A DNA stretch of 64,000 nt, taken from assembly GCA_026415415.1 (NCBI GenBank), contig JAOAHE010000001.1, positions 1 to 64,000 on the forward strand. The letters run 5' to 3'. The position numbers were made by a program, and so were the translations under genes. Below the pieces are notes generated by a model. That model ran no database searches. It saw only the letters and a list, made by a program, of their open reading frames with translations, and had not been told where the DNA came from. The stretch comes from Thermodesulfovibrionales bacterium (lineage in GTDB: Bacteria > Nitrospirota > Thermodesulfovibrionia > Thermodesulfovibrionales > Dissulfurispiraceae). Below are positions 45,291 to 54,908 of this stretch, piece by piece (the stretch's first letter is position 1; each line of letters begins with the position of its first letter).

Positions 45291-47085
45291 TGTATATCCT
45301 CCAGCTCTAATATTTATCTTTGGAGCACTGCTAATTCCACTTTTTAGAGGAAGACTGCAAAGCATCTATTTACTTTTAATACCAGTTATTGGGTTTATTA
45401 ACTTAATAAACCTGCCTGAAGGACAGCATTGGGTATTAAGTTTTCTTAACTATGAATTAATTTTATGTAAAGTTGATAAACTCAGTGTATTTTTTGGTTA
45501 TATCTATCATCTTGTAACTCTTATTGCTCTTTTATTTTCCATACATGTCAAGAAGAGCTCTGAACATGTTGCAGCAGTTACCTATGGTGGTGCTGCCTTA
45601 GGAGTTGTTTTTGCAGGTGATTTAATTACTCTATTCATCTTTTGGGAAATTATGGCTTTAAGCGCCACTTTTCTCGTCTGGGCAAATCAGTCCAAAGAAT
45701 CTTATGGTGCTGGCTTAAGATATCTAATCGTTCATTTAGTTGGTGGTTTATGTCTTCTAATAGGGATGTTTATGCATGTTTATAAAACAGGTTCTCTTGA
45801 GTTCGGGTATATCGGTCTTAATAGCCCAGGCTCTTGGCTTATTTTAATAGGATTTGGTATAAATTGTGCCTTCCCTGGACTACATTCATGGCTACCAGAC
45901 GCTTATCCGCAGACTACTGCCACAGGCGGAGTATTTATGTGGACATTTACAACAAAAACTGCTGTTTATGTACTTGCAAGAGCTTTCCCTGGTACAGAGA
46001 TCTTAATCTGGATTGGTGCGATAATGACAGTTTTCCCCATATTCTTCGCAGTTGTGGAAAATAATCTTAGAAAGGTCCTATCCTACAGTCTTATTAACCA
46101 GCTTGGATATATGGTCACAGGTATAGGAATAGGAACTCAGTTGTCACTAAACGGTACAGTTTCTCATGTCTTCTGTCATATCTTATATAAAGCACTTCTT
46201 GTGATGTCAATGGGTGCTGTGATTTATCGGACAGGAAAAATAAACTGCACTGATCTCGGTGGTCTCTATAAAAGCATGCCTTTGACAGCCATCTTCTGTA
46301 TCATAGGTGCCCTTTCAATCTCTGCATTTCCTCTTTTCAGCGGCTTTGTGAGCAAATCAATGGTAGTTGAATCAGCAGCCATGGGAGGTATGTCTATAAT
46401 TTGGCTAATGTTACTTTTTGCATCAGTTGGTGTTCTTGAACATGCCGGAATAAAAGTCCCTTATCATGCCTTTTTTGCTCATGACTCTGGCATCCGTACA
46501 AAAGAGGCGCCTCTACATATGCTAATAGCTATGGGTATTACAGCTTTTTTATGTATCTTTATCGGTGTTATGCCTGGTCCACTATACAGTCTTTTACCAT
46601 ACTCTGTTGATTTTGAGCCTTATACAGCCTCCCATATAGTAACTACAACTCAACTACTATTATTTGGTATTTTGGCTTATATATTATTAGTCAGAGCTGG
46701 TATATTCCCTGCAGAAATGAGAGCCACCAATCTTGAGCTTGACTGGTTTTATCGGAAAGGTGCCAGTGCCTTTATGTGGGTGTTAAAAAATCCTTTAAGC
46801 ATAATCGGAGCTATGTGGAATGCCATAGTATTTTCTGCCATACCTGCATTTCTGGTATGGATTACTAAAAACCCCAAAGCTGTAGCAAGAATCACATTTG
46901 ACTCTATCTTGATGATCCTTAGTCCTGATGATAAAAAAGCAAGGCTTCAAGAAAGAATTAAAAAAGAGCTTGAGGTTTACCCAGGTGATATAATAAGACC
47001 AAAGCCTATCGGCTTTACCGTTCTTGGAGCAACATTAATTCTTTTCGCTTATATGCTTATCTATTACTTGACAGAGATGAGGTAA
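45283..47085 (+). CDS. Third large antiporter-like subunit (MrpD/NuoL-like, 600 residues)
   Basis: A 600-residue membrane protein: FIFWEIMALSATFLVWANQS, the loop INCAFPGLHSWLPDAYPQTT, ENNLRKVLSYSLINQLGYMV, and SAFPLFSGFVSKSMVVESAA. It has an added C-terminal helix and a soluble stretch (SPDDKKARLQERIKKELEVY). It is distinct from the two other large subunits, so the complex has three potential ion channels. It ends the operon before a strong hairpin. Confidence 0.9.
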   Translation: MINVYPPALIFIFGALLIPLFRGRLQSIYLLLIPVIGFINLINLPEGQHWVLSFLNYELILCKVDKLSVFFGYIYHLVTLIALLFSIHVKKSSEHVAAVTYGGAALGVVFAGDLITLFIFWEIMALSATFLVWANQSKESYGAGLRYLIVHLVGGLCLLIGMFMHVYKTGSLEFGYIGLNSPGSWLILIGFGINCAFPGLHSWLPDAYPQTTATGGVFMWTFTTKTAVYVLARAFPGTEILIWIGAIMTVFPIFFAVVENNLRKVLSYSLINQLGYMVTGIGIGTQLSLNGTVSHVFCHILYKALLVMSMGAVIYRTGKINCTDLGGLYKSMPLTAIFCIIGALSISAFPLFSGFVSKSMVVESAAMGGMSIIWLMLLFASVGVLEHAGIKVPYHAFFAHDSGIRTKEAPLHMLIAMGITAFLCIFIGVMPGPLYSLLPYSVDFEPYTASHIVTTTQLLLFGILAYILLVRAGIFPAEMRATNLELDWFYRKGASAFMWVLKNPLSIIGAMWNAIVFSAIPAFLVWITKNPKAVARITFDSILMILSPDDKKARLQERIKKELEVYPGDIIRPKPIGFTVLGATLILFAYMLIYYLTEMR

Positions 47086-47106
47086 AACAACAGTAATGAA
47101 GATATT

Positions 47107-47174
47107 GGAGGGGGTAGTAGCAACCTTTGTTAGCAATAAATACAGTTTAGCCAAGGCTTAATACTACTCTCTCC
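47107..47174 (+). terminator. Structured terminator-like hairpin after the Mrp operon
   Basis: GGAGGGGGTAGTA (47107-47119) pairs with TACTACTCTCTCC (47162-47174) over 13 bp with two G-U pairs; a second small hairpin (AGCC-AA-GGCT) lies in the loop. The stop is about 20 nt upstream. U-run weak. Confidence 0.5.
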
Positions 47175-47376
47175 CTCTTATAACATCATCCTATCCTTAC
47201 AGGTAGGATTATATACAATTATATAACCAGTAGTTATTACATGCCAACACCTGATCTTCACTCATGATTAAGTCTTCAACAAATTCAAACCTTTTCAACA
47301 AATCCTTCCTCAATGCAGAGCTTACATTTGAGAAAAATATATCTCTTGCAAAATTTAAGATTGCATTCTTACATCT

Positions 47377-47440
47377 CGCAGGCTAAAGCCTGCGCCTACC
47401 TTCACTTCCGCTCTTCCTTACTTCCTAACTTCCGAACTAA
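47377..47440. repeat. 64-bp repeat unit, copy A, with REP-like palindrome
   Basis: Begins with the palindrome CGCAGGCTAAAGCCTGCG, then CCTACC and a C/T-rich tail ending CTTCCGAACTAA. It matches 48663-48726 in about 58 of 64 positions. The two copies flank the pilin pair. Confidence 0.7.
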
Positions 47441-47441
47441 A

Positions 47442-47463
47442 AGGGGGTGATTTCTCACCCCCT
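47442..47463 (-). terminator. Terminator of the first pilin gene
   Basis: AGGGGGTGA-TTTC-TCACCCCCT is a perfect 9-bp stem with a 4-nt loop; on the minus strand it is followed by TTT. It begins 36 nt after the pilin stop. Confidence 0.8.
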
Positions 47464-47499
47464 GGTAAATTAGATAGTATTGGGCTTATTCAAATTATG

Positions 47500-47868
47500 T
47501 TACGAGTTACAAGTAACCTGAGATGTGTTAGCATCAAATGTGCATGTTCCTGCATATGCTCCAGCGCAAGTTGCTCCAGCTGAAACAACACCAGCGGCAG
47601 TAACATTATTTGCAGTAAATGAAGTTCCTGTACTACCTGTGCAACCACAATCGGTAACAGCAGCGCCAGGATTCAGTGCATATCGAGCGGAGCATAAGCT
47701 TACGCAGTTTCTTACATCAGACTGGCATCTTGCTTTACCAGCGGTAGCCCTATATGTTGAATACTGAGGTATAGCAATAGATGCGAGGATAGCGATAATG
47801 GCTATTATAATGAGGAGTTCTACTAATGTAAAACCTTTAACTGAATAAAGATTTGGCAATTTTTTCAT
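47500..47868 (-). CDS. Type IV pilin, cysteine-rich (first copy)
   Basis: A 122-residue prepilin. A leader MKKLPNLYSVKG is cut before FTLVELLIIIAIIAILASIA, the standard N-methylated helix with Glu5. The mature globular part has eight cysteines (RC, NC, LC, DCGC, and three near the end), unusually many, and few aromatic residues. Many disulfides would suit a hot habitat. It is in tandem with a second pilin upstream and has its own terminator. Confidence 0.88.
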   Translation of the reverse strand: MKKLPNLYSVKGFTLVELLIIIAIIAILASIAIPQYSTYRATAGKARCQSDVRNCVSLCSARYALNPGAAVTDCGCTGSTGTSFTANNVTAAGVVSAGATCAGAYAGTCTFDANTSQVTCNS

Positions 47869-48004
47869 GTTACTATTATATCATATTTTTTTAACTGCGA
47901 TATAAGTTTTTCATAATTTCACTTCATACCTAATACCTACTAAAATATCCATTATAATTCATAATTCAAAAATTATATAGCCCCCATTATTCATAAAAAT
48001 AAAA

Positions 48005-48024
48005 GAGGGGAGCTCTCTCCCCTC
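48005..48024 (-). terminator. Terminator of the second pilin gene
   Basis: GAGGGGAG-CTCT-CTCCCCTC, a perfect 8-bp stem, followed on the minus strand by TTTTATTTTT. It lies about 15 nt after the stop at 48039 and separates the two pilin genes. Confidence 0.85.
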
Positions 48025-48038
48025 CACTGTTTTTAGTT

Positions 48039-48401
48039 CTATGAGCAAGTAACTGAGCCACCCTCGGTAGCAGTACATGTTTTTGAAGTTATACCCGCTG
48101 GGTCAGAACATGTACAGCTATAACCAGTTGTTTGAGTTCCACTTGCTGTGCATCCGGCAGGCATAGTAGGCGCTGTTGCATTTGGGTTTTGGAGTAAATC
48201 AGTCAAGTGTGCTATGTGTAGATTTAAACAGTTTTTAGCATTTGATTGAATTTTACCTAACGCTGCGTTTTCACGATACTTTGAATATTGTGGAATAGCT
48301 ATAGCTGCAAGAATGGCAATGATTGCCACAACGATTAATAACTCGATGAGGGTAAAACCTCTCTGATCCCTTACCTGCATTTGATGGATTCTCTTCATCA
48401 T
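48039..48401 (-). CDS. Type IV pilin, cysteine-rich (second copy)
   Basis: A 120-residue prepilin with a 15-residue leader ending RDQRG and mature N-terminus [20 protein letters not shown], Glu5 kept. The C-terminal domain has six cysteines (NCLN, GCTA, YSCTCSD, TCTA, VTCS). GGAG lies upstream of the double ATG at 48401. The N-terminal helix is nearly identical to the first pilin, while the globular domains differ, suggesting duplication and divergence rather than recent copying. Confidence 0.9.
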   Translation of the reverse strand: MMKRIHQMQVRDQRGFTLIELLIVVAIIAILAAIAIPQYSKYRENAALGKIQSNAKNCLNLHIAHLTDLLQNPNATAPTMPAGCTASGTQTTGYSCTCSDPAGITSKTCTATEGGSVTCS

Positions 48402-48446
48402 AATTTTAAATCTCCTTTTGAAGGCTATGCCTTCTTTTTTTTTTTT

Positions 48447-48459
48447 CCGCCAAAGGCGG
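48447..48459. repeat. Short palindrome CCGCCAAAGGCGG in a T-rich tract
   Basis: A 5-bp stem with AAA loop between T-runs (48433-48446 and 48462-48468), just upstream of the second pilin. May be a degenerate REP-like element or a terminator on either strand. Confidence 0.4.
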
Positions 48460-48504
48460 TATTTTTTTGATGTCCTGTGTCTTAAATCTTGAATTTTAAA
48501 TTTC

Positions 48505-48637
48505 GAAGGCTGAAGCCTGCAGCTACCTGGTAGTTTATTAATTTAGTTTGCGCTATATTTCGCAGGTTGAACCCTGCGGCCACCAGTTCCATTTGTTTAT
48601 TTTGTTTCTTTTTGGTAGCCGCAACCTTTAGGTTGCC
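48505..48637. repeat. Three diverged REP-like palindromes
   Basis: GAAGGCTGAAGCCTGCAGCTACC (shown by parts: GGCTGAAGCC core) at 48505-48527; CGCAGGTTGAACCCTGCG at 48561-48578 with its GCCACC tail to 48584; and an inverse copy GGTAGCCGCAACC...GGTTGCC at 48614-48637. All share the stem plus GGCTACC-type tail with the units at 47377 and 48663. Confidence 0.65.
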
Positions 48638-48662
48638 TTCTGTTTCGCATTGCGTTCTCTTT

Positions 48663-48726
48663 CGCAGGCTGAAGCCTGCGGCTACCTTCGCTCCCGCTTT
48701 TCCTTACTTCCAAACTTCCGAACTAA
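48663..48726. repeat. 64-bp repeat unit, copy B, with REP-like palindrome
   Basis: CGCAGGCTGAAGCCTGCG then GCTACC and the C/T-rich tail ending CTTCCGAACTAA. Near-identical to 47377-47440 in the same orientation. Confidence 0.7.
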
Positions 48727-48953
48727 TTCTACGGCTACCTTCCCTAATTTCTAAATCCCAAATCCTAATTCCTGCCTTATGCCCACCTCCTCACTTATTA
48801 ATTCCTTGTTGTTATTTTTAGAAAAGTTAATTCTCATTGAGATGTTCAAATCTCATTTATTAATTAGCATCTTTTATGCCAACTTATTTTTAAACATAAA
48901 GCATCTTAAAATTAACATTAAAGCAAGATACGGTAGAGGATTAAGTATCAAAA

Positions 48954-48992
48954 ACTGACGATTTTTGTCAGTTGAGGTGACAGAATTTGTCA
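48954..48992. promoter_or_regulatory. Cluster of TGACA/TGTCA dyads
   Basis: ACTGAC-N7-GTCAGT (48954-48972) is followed by TGACA-GAATT-TGTCA (48978-48992); the inner half-sites also form TGTCA-N7-TGACA. Repeated half-sites at even spacing suggest a regulator binding region, possibly for the pilin at 48401 or the lipoprotein gene at 49266. Confidence 0.35.
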
Positions 48993-49265
48993 TATGATAT
49001 CGGCATTCGGTCAAAGACATAGTTTTAAATGCTAACTTTCTTTTTAACACTTTAATCTAATCTTTTAAGGCAAGCAACTTAATTTAAATTAGTAGCTAAG
49101 TTATATTTAAACCCAACTTCAACGCCTTTCTTTGGTGTATTTTGCACGCCTCATCTTTTAGCTTAAGCCTTTTAAAGATAAAAAATATTTACTCCTTTAT
49201 CTTTAAAATTATGTTATGATTGTATTATTAATAAAAAACTTTTTTTTCAAAGGAGGTTTTTGAGG

Positions 49266-50006
49266 ATGTATAGGAATTATCTATCGGTAATCTTTTTATT
49301 CTTAATTTGTGCTTTTTTAGTAGGATGCGCTGGGGAAACGAAACAACTTTATATGATGGATTCTACAGGAGCAAAAAGAGAAATTGTTTTCCCCAATGGA
49401 ACCATATTAGGTGGTGCATCCAAAGAACAAGCAACTGCTTTAGCCCAAATCTTTGTTGATTCTCATAACATGGCTATGCAAGAGTTTGATGAACTAAAAA
49501 AGATGAGTAAAAAGTCCTTAGCTAACCAAGAAGCAATAATGGCATCTCAGCAGAAAAATCTTGAAACCGCACAAAAAGCTCTCCAAATGATTGAGCAATT
49601 ATCAAAAAATCAAGGCACTGGTGAGATAACAATTTTCTTCCCAGTAGGATCAAGTGAGTTGAAAAAAGGCTCCCATGAATTTGAAAGACTTGTAAACTTT
49701 ACTGACTACTTAGCACGTGAGAGTAAGGGTAGAAAGGTTTTGCTTATCTCCATAGGTAGTGCTTCAGCATTTGGTGATAAAAAAGTCAATGAAAAACTAA
49801 GCAAAAGACGCTCAGAAGTGGTAATAGATGTGATAGATAAGTATCTTGTAAATATACCCCATCAATTTTTCAAAGTATACGGCACAGGCGATATATATAG
49901 CCCAAAAAATGTTACAATGAAAGAGCACCAGAGATATCAGCATACAAGAGTTATAGCTTTTTATGAAACAGACCAGATACCACCGCTTCCTGAGGAGACT
50001 AAATAA
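49266..50006 (+). CDS. OmpA-like outer-membrane lipoprotein
   Basis: A 246-residue lipoprotein: signal peptide and lipobox LVGC (Cys about 21), a helical coiled-coil middle (about 60-120, heptad-like with MASQQKNLETAQKALQMIEQ), and a C-terminal OmpA-like domain (EITIFFPVGSSELKKGSHEF; NEKLSKRRSEVVIDVI) that binds peptidoglycan. ATG 49266 is chosen over TTG 49260. Likely tethers the outer membrane to the wall; specific role unknown. It ends at a bidirectional terminator. Confidence 0.82.
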   Translation: MYRNYLSVIFLFLICAFLVGCAGETKQLYMMDSTGAKREIVFPNGTILGGASKEQATALAQIFVDSHNMAMQEFDELKKMSKKSLANQEAIMASQQKNLETAQKALQMIEQLSKNQGTGEITIFFPVGSSELKKGSHEFERLVNFTDYLARESKGRKVLLISIGSASAFGDKKVNEKLSKRRSEVVIDVIDKYLVNIPHQFFKVYGTGDIYSPKNVTMKEHQRYQHTRVIAFYETDQIPPLPEETK

Positions 50007-50025
50007 ATCATTTTAATTGCATAGT

Positions 50026-50061
50026 AGGGCAATGGACTCAATATTTTGAGAAAATTGCCCT
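50026..50061. terminator. Bidirectional terminator between the lipoprotein gene and prfA
   Basis: AGGGCAAT (50026-50033) pairs with ATTGCCCT (50054-50061); an inner CTCAA/TTGAG pair extends the stem. TTTT follows on the plus strand. Confidence 0.75.
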
Positions 50062-50062
50062 T

Positions 50063-51139
50063 TTAAACTTCTTTTAATCTCATCGCTTGATAATGGGCTA
50101 TTAAAGGGTCTATTATCTCATCTAATTCTCCTTCTAAAACCTGTTCAAGTTTATGTAGTGTAAGCCCGATTCTATGATCTGTTACCCTATTTTGTGGATA
50201 ATTGTATGTTCTTATGCGTTCGCTTCTGTCTCCAGTGCCTACCTGAGATTTTCTATCAAGAGCTCTCTCCCTTTCCTTTTTTTCTCTCTCAATCTCTAAA
50301 ACCCTTGATCTTAAGACTTTCATAGCCTTTTCTCTATTTTTAATCTGTGATCTTTCATCTTGACATTGAACAACTATACCGGTAGGGATATGAGTTATCC
50401 TTACAGCTGAATATGTTGTATTAACACTCTGTCCTCCAGCACCAGATGAACAAAAAGTGTCAATTCTTAAATCTTTCTCTTCTATCTTTATATCAATCTC
50501 ATCTGCTTCTGGTAACACCGCTACTGTGGCTGCAGAAGTATGAATCCTGCCAGAAGCTTCAGTAATAGGAACTCTTTGTACCCTATGCACGCCACTTTCA
50601 TACTTGAGTCTGCTGTAAGCTTTTGCACCAGTTATATTTGCTATTATCTCCTTGAAACCACCAAGTCCTGTGGGGTGGGAGTCTATAACCTCAATTTTCC
50701 ACTTTTTTGACTCAGCATACTTACTGTACATCCTAAAGAGTGCTGCAGCAAACAATGCAGCCTCCTCCCCACCTGTACCAGCCCTAATCTCAAGAATGAC
50801 ATTTTTATCATCTCGCGGATCCTTAGGTAAAAGCATAAGTTTTAATTCATTCTCTATGATAGGCTTATTTTTTTTAAGTGTAGCAAGTTCTTCTTCTGCC
50901 AATTCCTTGAGATCTCCATTTGAGTCTTTAATTAATTCCTCTGCTTCCTCAATCTCGGTAAGCAGCTTTTTATAGTCTTGGATTCTATTGTAGATAGGTT
51001 CTAAATCGGCTTGTTCTTTTGAGTATCTATTAAACTCAGAGGCGTTTGCAAGCACCTCTGGTTTAGCAAGAGCAGAGGTAATCTCTTCATACTTACTTTC
51101 TATTATTAATAATTTATCAAGCATTTCTTGTAGCCTCAC
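50063..51139 (-). CDS. prfA: Peptide chain release factor 1
   Basis: A 358-residue class I release factor with GGQ motif ([19 protein letters not shown]) and codon-recognition region ([20 protein letters not shown]). RF1 reads UAA and UAG; UGA needs RF2, not in this window. The 22-nt overlap with the upstream DUF1385 gene indicates coupling. Relevant here because UGA in the YeeE gene would compete with RF2, not with this factor. Confidence 0.96.
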   Translation of the reverse strand: MRLQEMLDKLLIIESKYEEITSALAKPEVLANASEFNRYSKEQADLEPIYNRIQDYKKLLTEIEEAEELIKDSNGDLKELAEEELATLKKNKPIIENELKLMLLPKDPRDDKNVILEIRAGTGGEEAALFAAALFRMYSKYAESKKWKIEVIDSHPTGLGGFKEIIANITGAKAYSRLKYESGVHRVQRVPITEASGRIHTSAATVAVLPEADEIDIKIEEKDLRIDTFCSSGAGGQSVNTTYSAVRITHIPTGIVVQCQDERSQIKNREKAMKVLRSRVLEIEREKKERERALDRKSQVGTGDRSERIRTYNYPQNRVTDHRIGLTLHKLEQVLEGELDEIIDPLIAHYQAMRLKEV

Positions 51140-52013
51140 TGTCTTGTTTTTCTAAACTAAGTACTTCCTGTAATGCAGCAATAGCTACTTCAATCTGTAA
51201 TTCATCAGGTTCTCTCACTGTCAATCGCTGCAAAAGCAAGCCAGGATATGAAATAAAACGCAAAATTCCCTCATTTGCCAGTTTTGCAGAGAATCGCAAT
51301 ATCTCATAAGATATGCCTGCTATGACTGGTATTAAAATAATCCTTGAAAGAAATTTTTCTAAAAATGTCCACTCTTGTGGAATAAGAACAAAAATAAAGA
51401 TGCTGGTCATCATAACAATCAAAAGAAAGCTGGTTCCGCACCTTGGATGATAAGGTTTATGCTTTTTAGCATTTTGAATGTTTACTTCTTCACCTGCCTC
51501 ATAAGCATAGATGACTTTATGCTCTGCACCATGATACTGGTAAATCCTCCTCATCTCACCCCATAATCCTATTGCAACAACATATAGCAAAAAAACTGTT
51601 ACTCTCAATGTGCCATCAATAAGATTAAAAACAATATTATTATTTGCTACTGCTGAGTATGCATCACCCAGTAAGGTTGTAATATAAAGAGGAACAAACT
51701 TAAATAACCCTATCGCTACGAAGAATGCTATAGCAATTGATAAAGCAATGCTCCAAAGACTTAAGGGTTTTTCATCTTTCCCTTCATAGGCCACCGAACC
51801 TGAATACTCTATCGCTTTAATGCCGATGACAAGAGCACTAAAAAGGGCAAAAACCCCTCTAATGAATGGTAGCTTAAAAAAAACGCTTGGCTTCTTAGTC
51901 TTAGTAGTCTTAAGACTAATCTCACCTTTTGAGTTTCTGACTGCGACAGTCCACCCAAAAGGGGACTTCATCATTACACCTTCAATTACTGCTTGACCAC
52001 CAATGTTTTTCAT
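51117..52013 (-). CDS. DUF1385 (YqhQ-like) membrane protein
   Basis: A 298-residue protein with the DUF1385 signature [22 protein letters not shown] at the start (shown by its part [16 protein letters not shown]), the [16 protein letters not shown] motif, [13 protein letters not shown], and four to five membrane helices. It is always near prfA/rpmE in many bacteria, as here; function unknown. Confidence 0.85.
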   Translation of the reverse strand: MKNIGGQAVIEGVMMKSPFGWTVAVRNSKGEISLKTTKTKKPSVFFKLPFIRGVFALFSALVIGIKAIEYSGSVAYEGKDEKPLSLWSIALSIAIAFFVAIGLFKFVPLYITTLLGDAYSAVANNNIVFNLIDGTLRVTVFLLYVVAIGLWGEMRRIYQYHGAEHKVIYAYEAGEEVNIQNAKKHKPYHPRCGTSFLLIVMMTSIFIFVLIPQEWTFLEKFLSRIILIPVIAGISYEILRFSAKLANEGILRFISYPGLLLQRLTVREPDELQIEVAIAALQEVLSLEKQDSEATRNA

Positions 52014-52111
52014 TTTAGTTCTGTTACTGTAAAAAAATTATAAATAAACAATAAAAAAGGATTAGAAAACAAATTAAAGCAATCTAATCCTCTTTCAGAT
52101 CTTAAGAGAAG

Positions 52112-52312
52112 TTATTTTTTTGCGTATTTTTTCTTAAATCTTTCAACCCTACCTTCTGTATCTATTATCTTCTGCTTACCAGTAAAGTAAGGATGGCACT
52201 TAGAACATATGTCTACTCTTATACTCTTACGAGTGGAACCAGTCTCAAAAGTCTCGCCGCATGCACAAGTGACTGTTACCTTGTGGTATTCAGGATGAAT
52301 TTTTTCTTTCAA
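52112..52312 (-). CDS. rpmE: 50S ribosomal protein L31
   Basis: A 66-residue protein, [31 protein letters not shown] and [11 protein letters not shown], matching zinc-type L31 (C+ form, cysteines at 16, 18, 37 and 40). It lies upstream of the DUF1385 gene and prfA on the same strand. Confidence 0.96.
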   Translation of the reverse strand: MKEKIHPEYHKVTVTCACGETFETGSTRKSIRVDICSKCHPYFTGKQKIIDTEGRVERFKKKYAKK

Positions 52313-52485
52313 CTCTCAGACCTCCAAAAAAGCATTTATTAATTTTAAAAAAAAACCTTATCTTTTAGCAAGAATCTTTCTTAATACTTAACGCTAAGAA
52401 AAAAAAGGACACTATATAAAAATCTTAAAAAGTTTTAAATACAATCTATACACCTTATAATGACCCCCCTCAAGATGAAGGTTTG

Positions 52486-52519
52486 TAAGAGGCTTAATTA
52501 TTCTACTGTAAGCCTCTTA
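52486..52519. terminator. 11-bp perfect hairpin beyond the hppA terminator
   Basis: TAAGAGGCTTA (52486-52496) and TAAGCCTCTTA (52509-52519) enclose 12 nt. No U-run follows, so it may be a back-up terminator, a processing site, or part of the control of rpmE. Confidence 0.45.
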
Positions 52520-52551
52520 AGCAAATTATTTTTGCAAGTTTCAATAACATT

Positions 52552-52595
52552 AAAAAGCTGGCAGGGGTTAATATACACCTTCTGCCAGCTTTTTT
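52552..52595 (-). terminator. Strong terminator of hppA
   Basis: AAAAAGCTGGCAG (52552-52564) and CTGCCAGCTTTTTT (52582-52595) form a stem with A/T runs on both sides. It lies 5 nt after the hppA stop. Confidence 0.88.
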
Positions 52596-52600
52596 TAGTA

Positions 52601-54646
52601 CTACTTCAGTAATGGAACTATCAGAAGTGCAACAATATTGACAACCTTAATCATCGGGTTAATAGCAGGTCCAGCCGTGTCTTTGTATGGGTCACCTACT
52701 GTATCACCTGTGACCGCTGCCTTATGGGCATCAGATTTTTTGCCACCAAAGGCACCATCTTCTATGTACTTCTTAGCATTATCCCAAGCTCCACCACCAC
52801 TTGTCATTGATATAGCAAGGAATAAACCTGTGATAATACTACCAATGAGCATTCCACCAAGTGCTTCTTTACCAAGAATAAAACCAACTAACAACGGAGC
52901 TACTACTGTTATGAGCGATGGGACCATCATCTGTCTAATAGCACCTTTTGTAACTATATCAACACAAGTTCCATACTCGGGTTTTGCTTTATATTCCATA
53001 ATACCAGGGATTTCTCTGAACTGTCTTCTAACCTCTTCAACAACTCCACCAGCTGCGTACCCAACAGCTTCCATGAGGAGAGCTGCAAAGTAGTAAGGCA
53101 GCAGACCACCTATAAACAAGCCAACGAGAACCATAGGATTTGAAAGGTCAAAGGCTAATTGCCCAGGGAATGACCTTGAATACTCAGCAAACAAAACAAG
53201 AGCAGCCAATCCTGCTGAACCTATTGCATAACCTTTTGTAACTGCTTTTGTTGTGTTTCCGACAGCATCAAGTGGGTCAGTGATGTTTCTTACTTCTGGA
53301 GGAAGTTCAGCCATTTCAGCGATACCACCGGCATTGTCAGTAATAGGACCATAGGAGTCTATAGCAACAACAATTCCTGTCATAGATAGCATCGCAACAG
53401 CTGAAAGAGCAATAGCAAAAAGACCATTTGCAGGATCTCCACTAAAACCTCCACCTAATGCGTATGCCCAGAGAATAGCACCTGATATACAAAGAACTGG
53501 TAGTCCAGTTGATTTCATACTTACTGCTAAACCAGCGATAATGTTTGTAGCATGTCCTGTCTGGCTTGATGCAGCGATATGCTTAACTGGATGAAAGCTT
53601 TTAGAGGTAAAGTATTCAGTAATCATAACTATGAGAGCTGTAAGCAATAAACCAATCAGAGCTGTTGTGAAGACTGCACCTGCTGAAAACTTCTGCTCAA
53701 CTCCCGGTAACCCCAAGAACCATTGAGATGCAAAGAAAAATGCGATCGCAGCTAATATTCCTGAAACAGCCAATGCTTTGTAAAGAGCTCCCATTATATA
53801 CTGTTTTGCTCCAAGTTTTACAAAGAAAGTACCAATAACCGATGCTATTATTGAGATACCACCTATTAGTAATGGGAATTCTACCCAAAGACTCTGTGCA
53901 CCAAAAACAGTCTTAGCAAGAAGCATTGCAGCAACAACCGTGACTGTATAAGTCTCATAAAGGTCAGCAGCCATACCAGCACAGTCACCTACGTTATCGC
54001 CAACATTGTCTGCAATAACTGCTGGGTTTCTTGGGTCATCTTCAGGTATTCCTGCCTCAACCTTACCAACAAGGTCAGCTCCGACGTCTGCAGCTTTTGT
54101 ATAGATACCACCTGCAATACGAGCAAAAACACTCATCAATGAACAACCAAAACCTAATCCAACTAAGGCATGGAAGGCATCATCAATGTTACCTGCAGCG
54201 GTCTTAACTACTGCATAATAAATAACAATACCAAGCAGACCAAGCCCGACTACCATCATTCCCGTGACAGCTCCACCTTTAAAAGATAAGGTAAGAGCTG
54301 CTTGCAAACCCTTTCTTGCAGCCTGAGCTGTTCTTACGTTTGCTCTAACACAAACCATCATGCCTAAGTAACCAGCAGCTGCTGAACCAACTGTTCCAAT
54401 CAAGAAGCCTATAGCTGTCCAGATGCCTAAGAAAATAGCCAGCAAAGCAAATAAAATCACCGCAACTATTGCAACTGTCTTATACTCACGAGCAAGAAAT
54501 GCTTCTGCACCTTCTCTAACTGCATCTGAAATTGCCCGCATTCTTTCCGTTCCAGCATCTTGCTTCATGACCCATGAAGCCGTGGTAAGTGCATACAAAA
54601 CTCCTATCGCCCCAGCGATAAGAGCGAAGAGTAAGATAATACTCAT
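52601..54646 (-). CDS. hppA: Membrane-bound proton-pumping pyrophosphatase
   Basis: A 681-residue, about 16-helix enzyme. The substrate motifs are [20 protein letters not shown] and [20 protein letters not shown]. The region [10 protein letters not shown], with Lys and Thr where potassium-dependent enzymes have Ala and Gly/Ala, marks it as the potassium-independent, proton-pumping class. It lies just downstream of qmoC in the sulfate module and would convert the PPi released by ATP sulfurylase into proton motive force. GGAGGAG precedes ATG 54646. Confidence 0.95.
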   Translation of the reverse strand: MSIILLFALIAGAIGVLYALTTASWVMKQDAGTERMRAISDAVREGAEAFLAREYKTVAIVAVILFALLAIFLGIWTAIGFLIGTVGSAAAGYLGMMVCVRANVRTAQAARKGLQAALTLSFKGGAVTGMMVVGLGLLGIVIYYAVVKTAAGNIDDAFHALVGLGFGCSLMSVFARIAGGIYTKAADVGADLVGKVEAGIPEDDPRNPAVIADNVGDNVGDCAGMAADLYETYTVTVVAAMLLAKTVFGAQSLWVEFPLLIGGISIIASVIGTFFVKLGAKQYIMGALYKALAVSGILAAIAFFFASQWFLGLPGVEQKFSAGAVFTTALIGLLLTALIVMITEYFTSKSFHPVKHIAASSQTGHATNIIAGLAVSMKSTGLPVLCISGAILWAYALGGGFSGDPANGLFAIALSAVAMLSMTGIVVAIDSYGPITDNAGGIAEMAELPPEVRNITDPLDAVGNTTKAVTKGYAIGSAGLAALVLFAEYSRSFPGQLAFDLSNPMVLVGLFIGGLLPYYFAALLMEAVGYAAGGVVEEVRRQFREIPGIMEYKAKPEYGTCVDIVTKGAIRQMMVPSLITVVAPLLVGFILGKEALGGMLIGSIITGLFLAISMTSGGGAWDNAKKYIEDGAFGGKKSDAHKAAVTGDTVGDPYKDTAGPAINPMIKVVNIVALLIVPLLK

Positions 54647-54748
54647 TTGACTGTCTCCTCCTTCTTTTTTTGATTTTAATTAGGCAGACTTACAAATAAT
54701 CCAAAATCCCATCAAGTACTATACTTTAAGTTTTGGATAACTAACTCC

Positions 54749-54758
54749 CACCTCCTTT
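54749..54758 (-). promoter_or_regulatory. Free-standing Shine-Dalgarno sequence in the hppA leader
   Basis: AAAGGAGGTG on the minus strand, about 100 nt before the hppA start, with no gene following. The real hppA site is a second GGAGGAG near 54655-54661. Same pattern as 318-358 and 62150-62160. Confidence 0.35.
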
Positions 54759-54908
54759 GAGGAAAGATATAAAAATAAATTTTACTGGTAAAAAAAGATA
54801 TCATCAGATATGACTCTTATCTAACACTTCCCATAGCCTTAGATATATGCATATCGTCACTATACCTTTTTTATTGTAAATAAAATGTTTTTTTATCAAT
54901 CATATAAT

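Larger units (their letters stand above)
47086..47499. other. Non-coding region between the Mrp operon and the pilins
   Basis: It contains the Mrp operon hairpin (47107-47174), a stretch with nothing recognised (about 47180-47370), a REP-like repeat unit (47377-47440) and the pilin terminator (47442-47463). No gene is supported. Confidence 0.6.
48402..49265. other. Long non-coding region upstream of the pilins
   Basis: It holds the REP-like elements (48447-48726) and, further on, a cluster of dyads (48954-48992). The stretch 48727-48950 shows nothing I recognise. AT-rich sequence from 49150 leads to the lipoprotein gene with AAAGGAGG at 49250-49256. No gene is supported. Confidence 0.6.

Noticed and set aside
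47377-48726. CRISPR array
   Set aside because: Repeats are few, irregularly spaced, in both orientations, and palindromic with GGCTACC tails; no cas genes.
48402-48950. Sigma-54 promoter for the pilin at 48401
   Set aside because: I found no convincing GG-N10-GC element with the full TGGCAC/TTGCA flanks in the right orientation.
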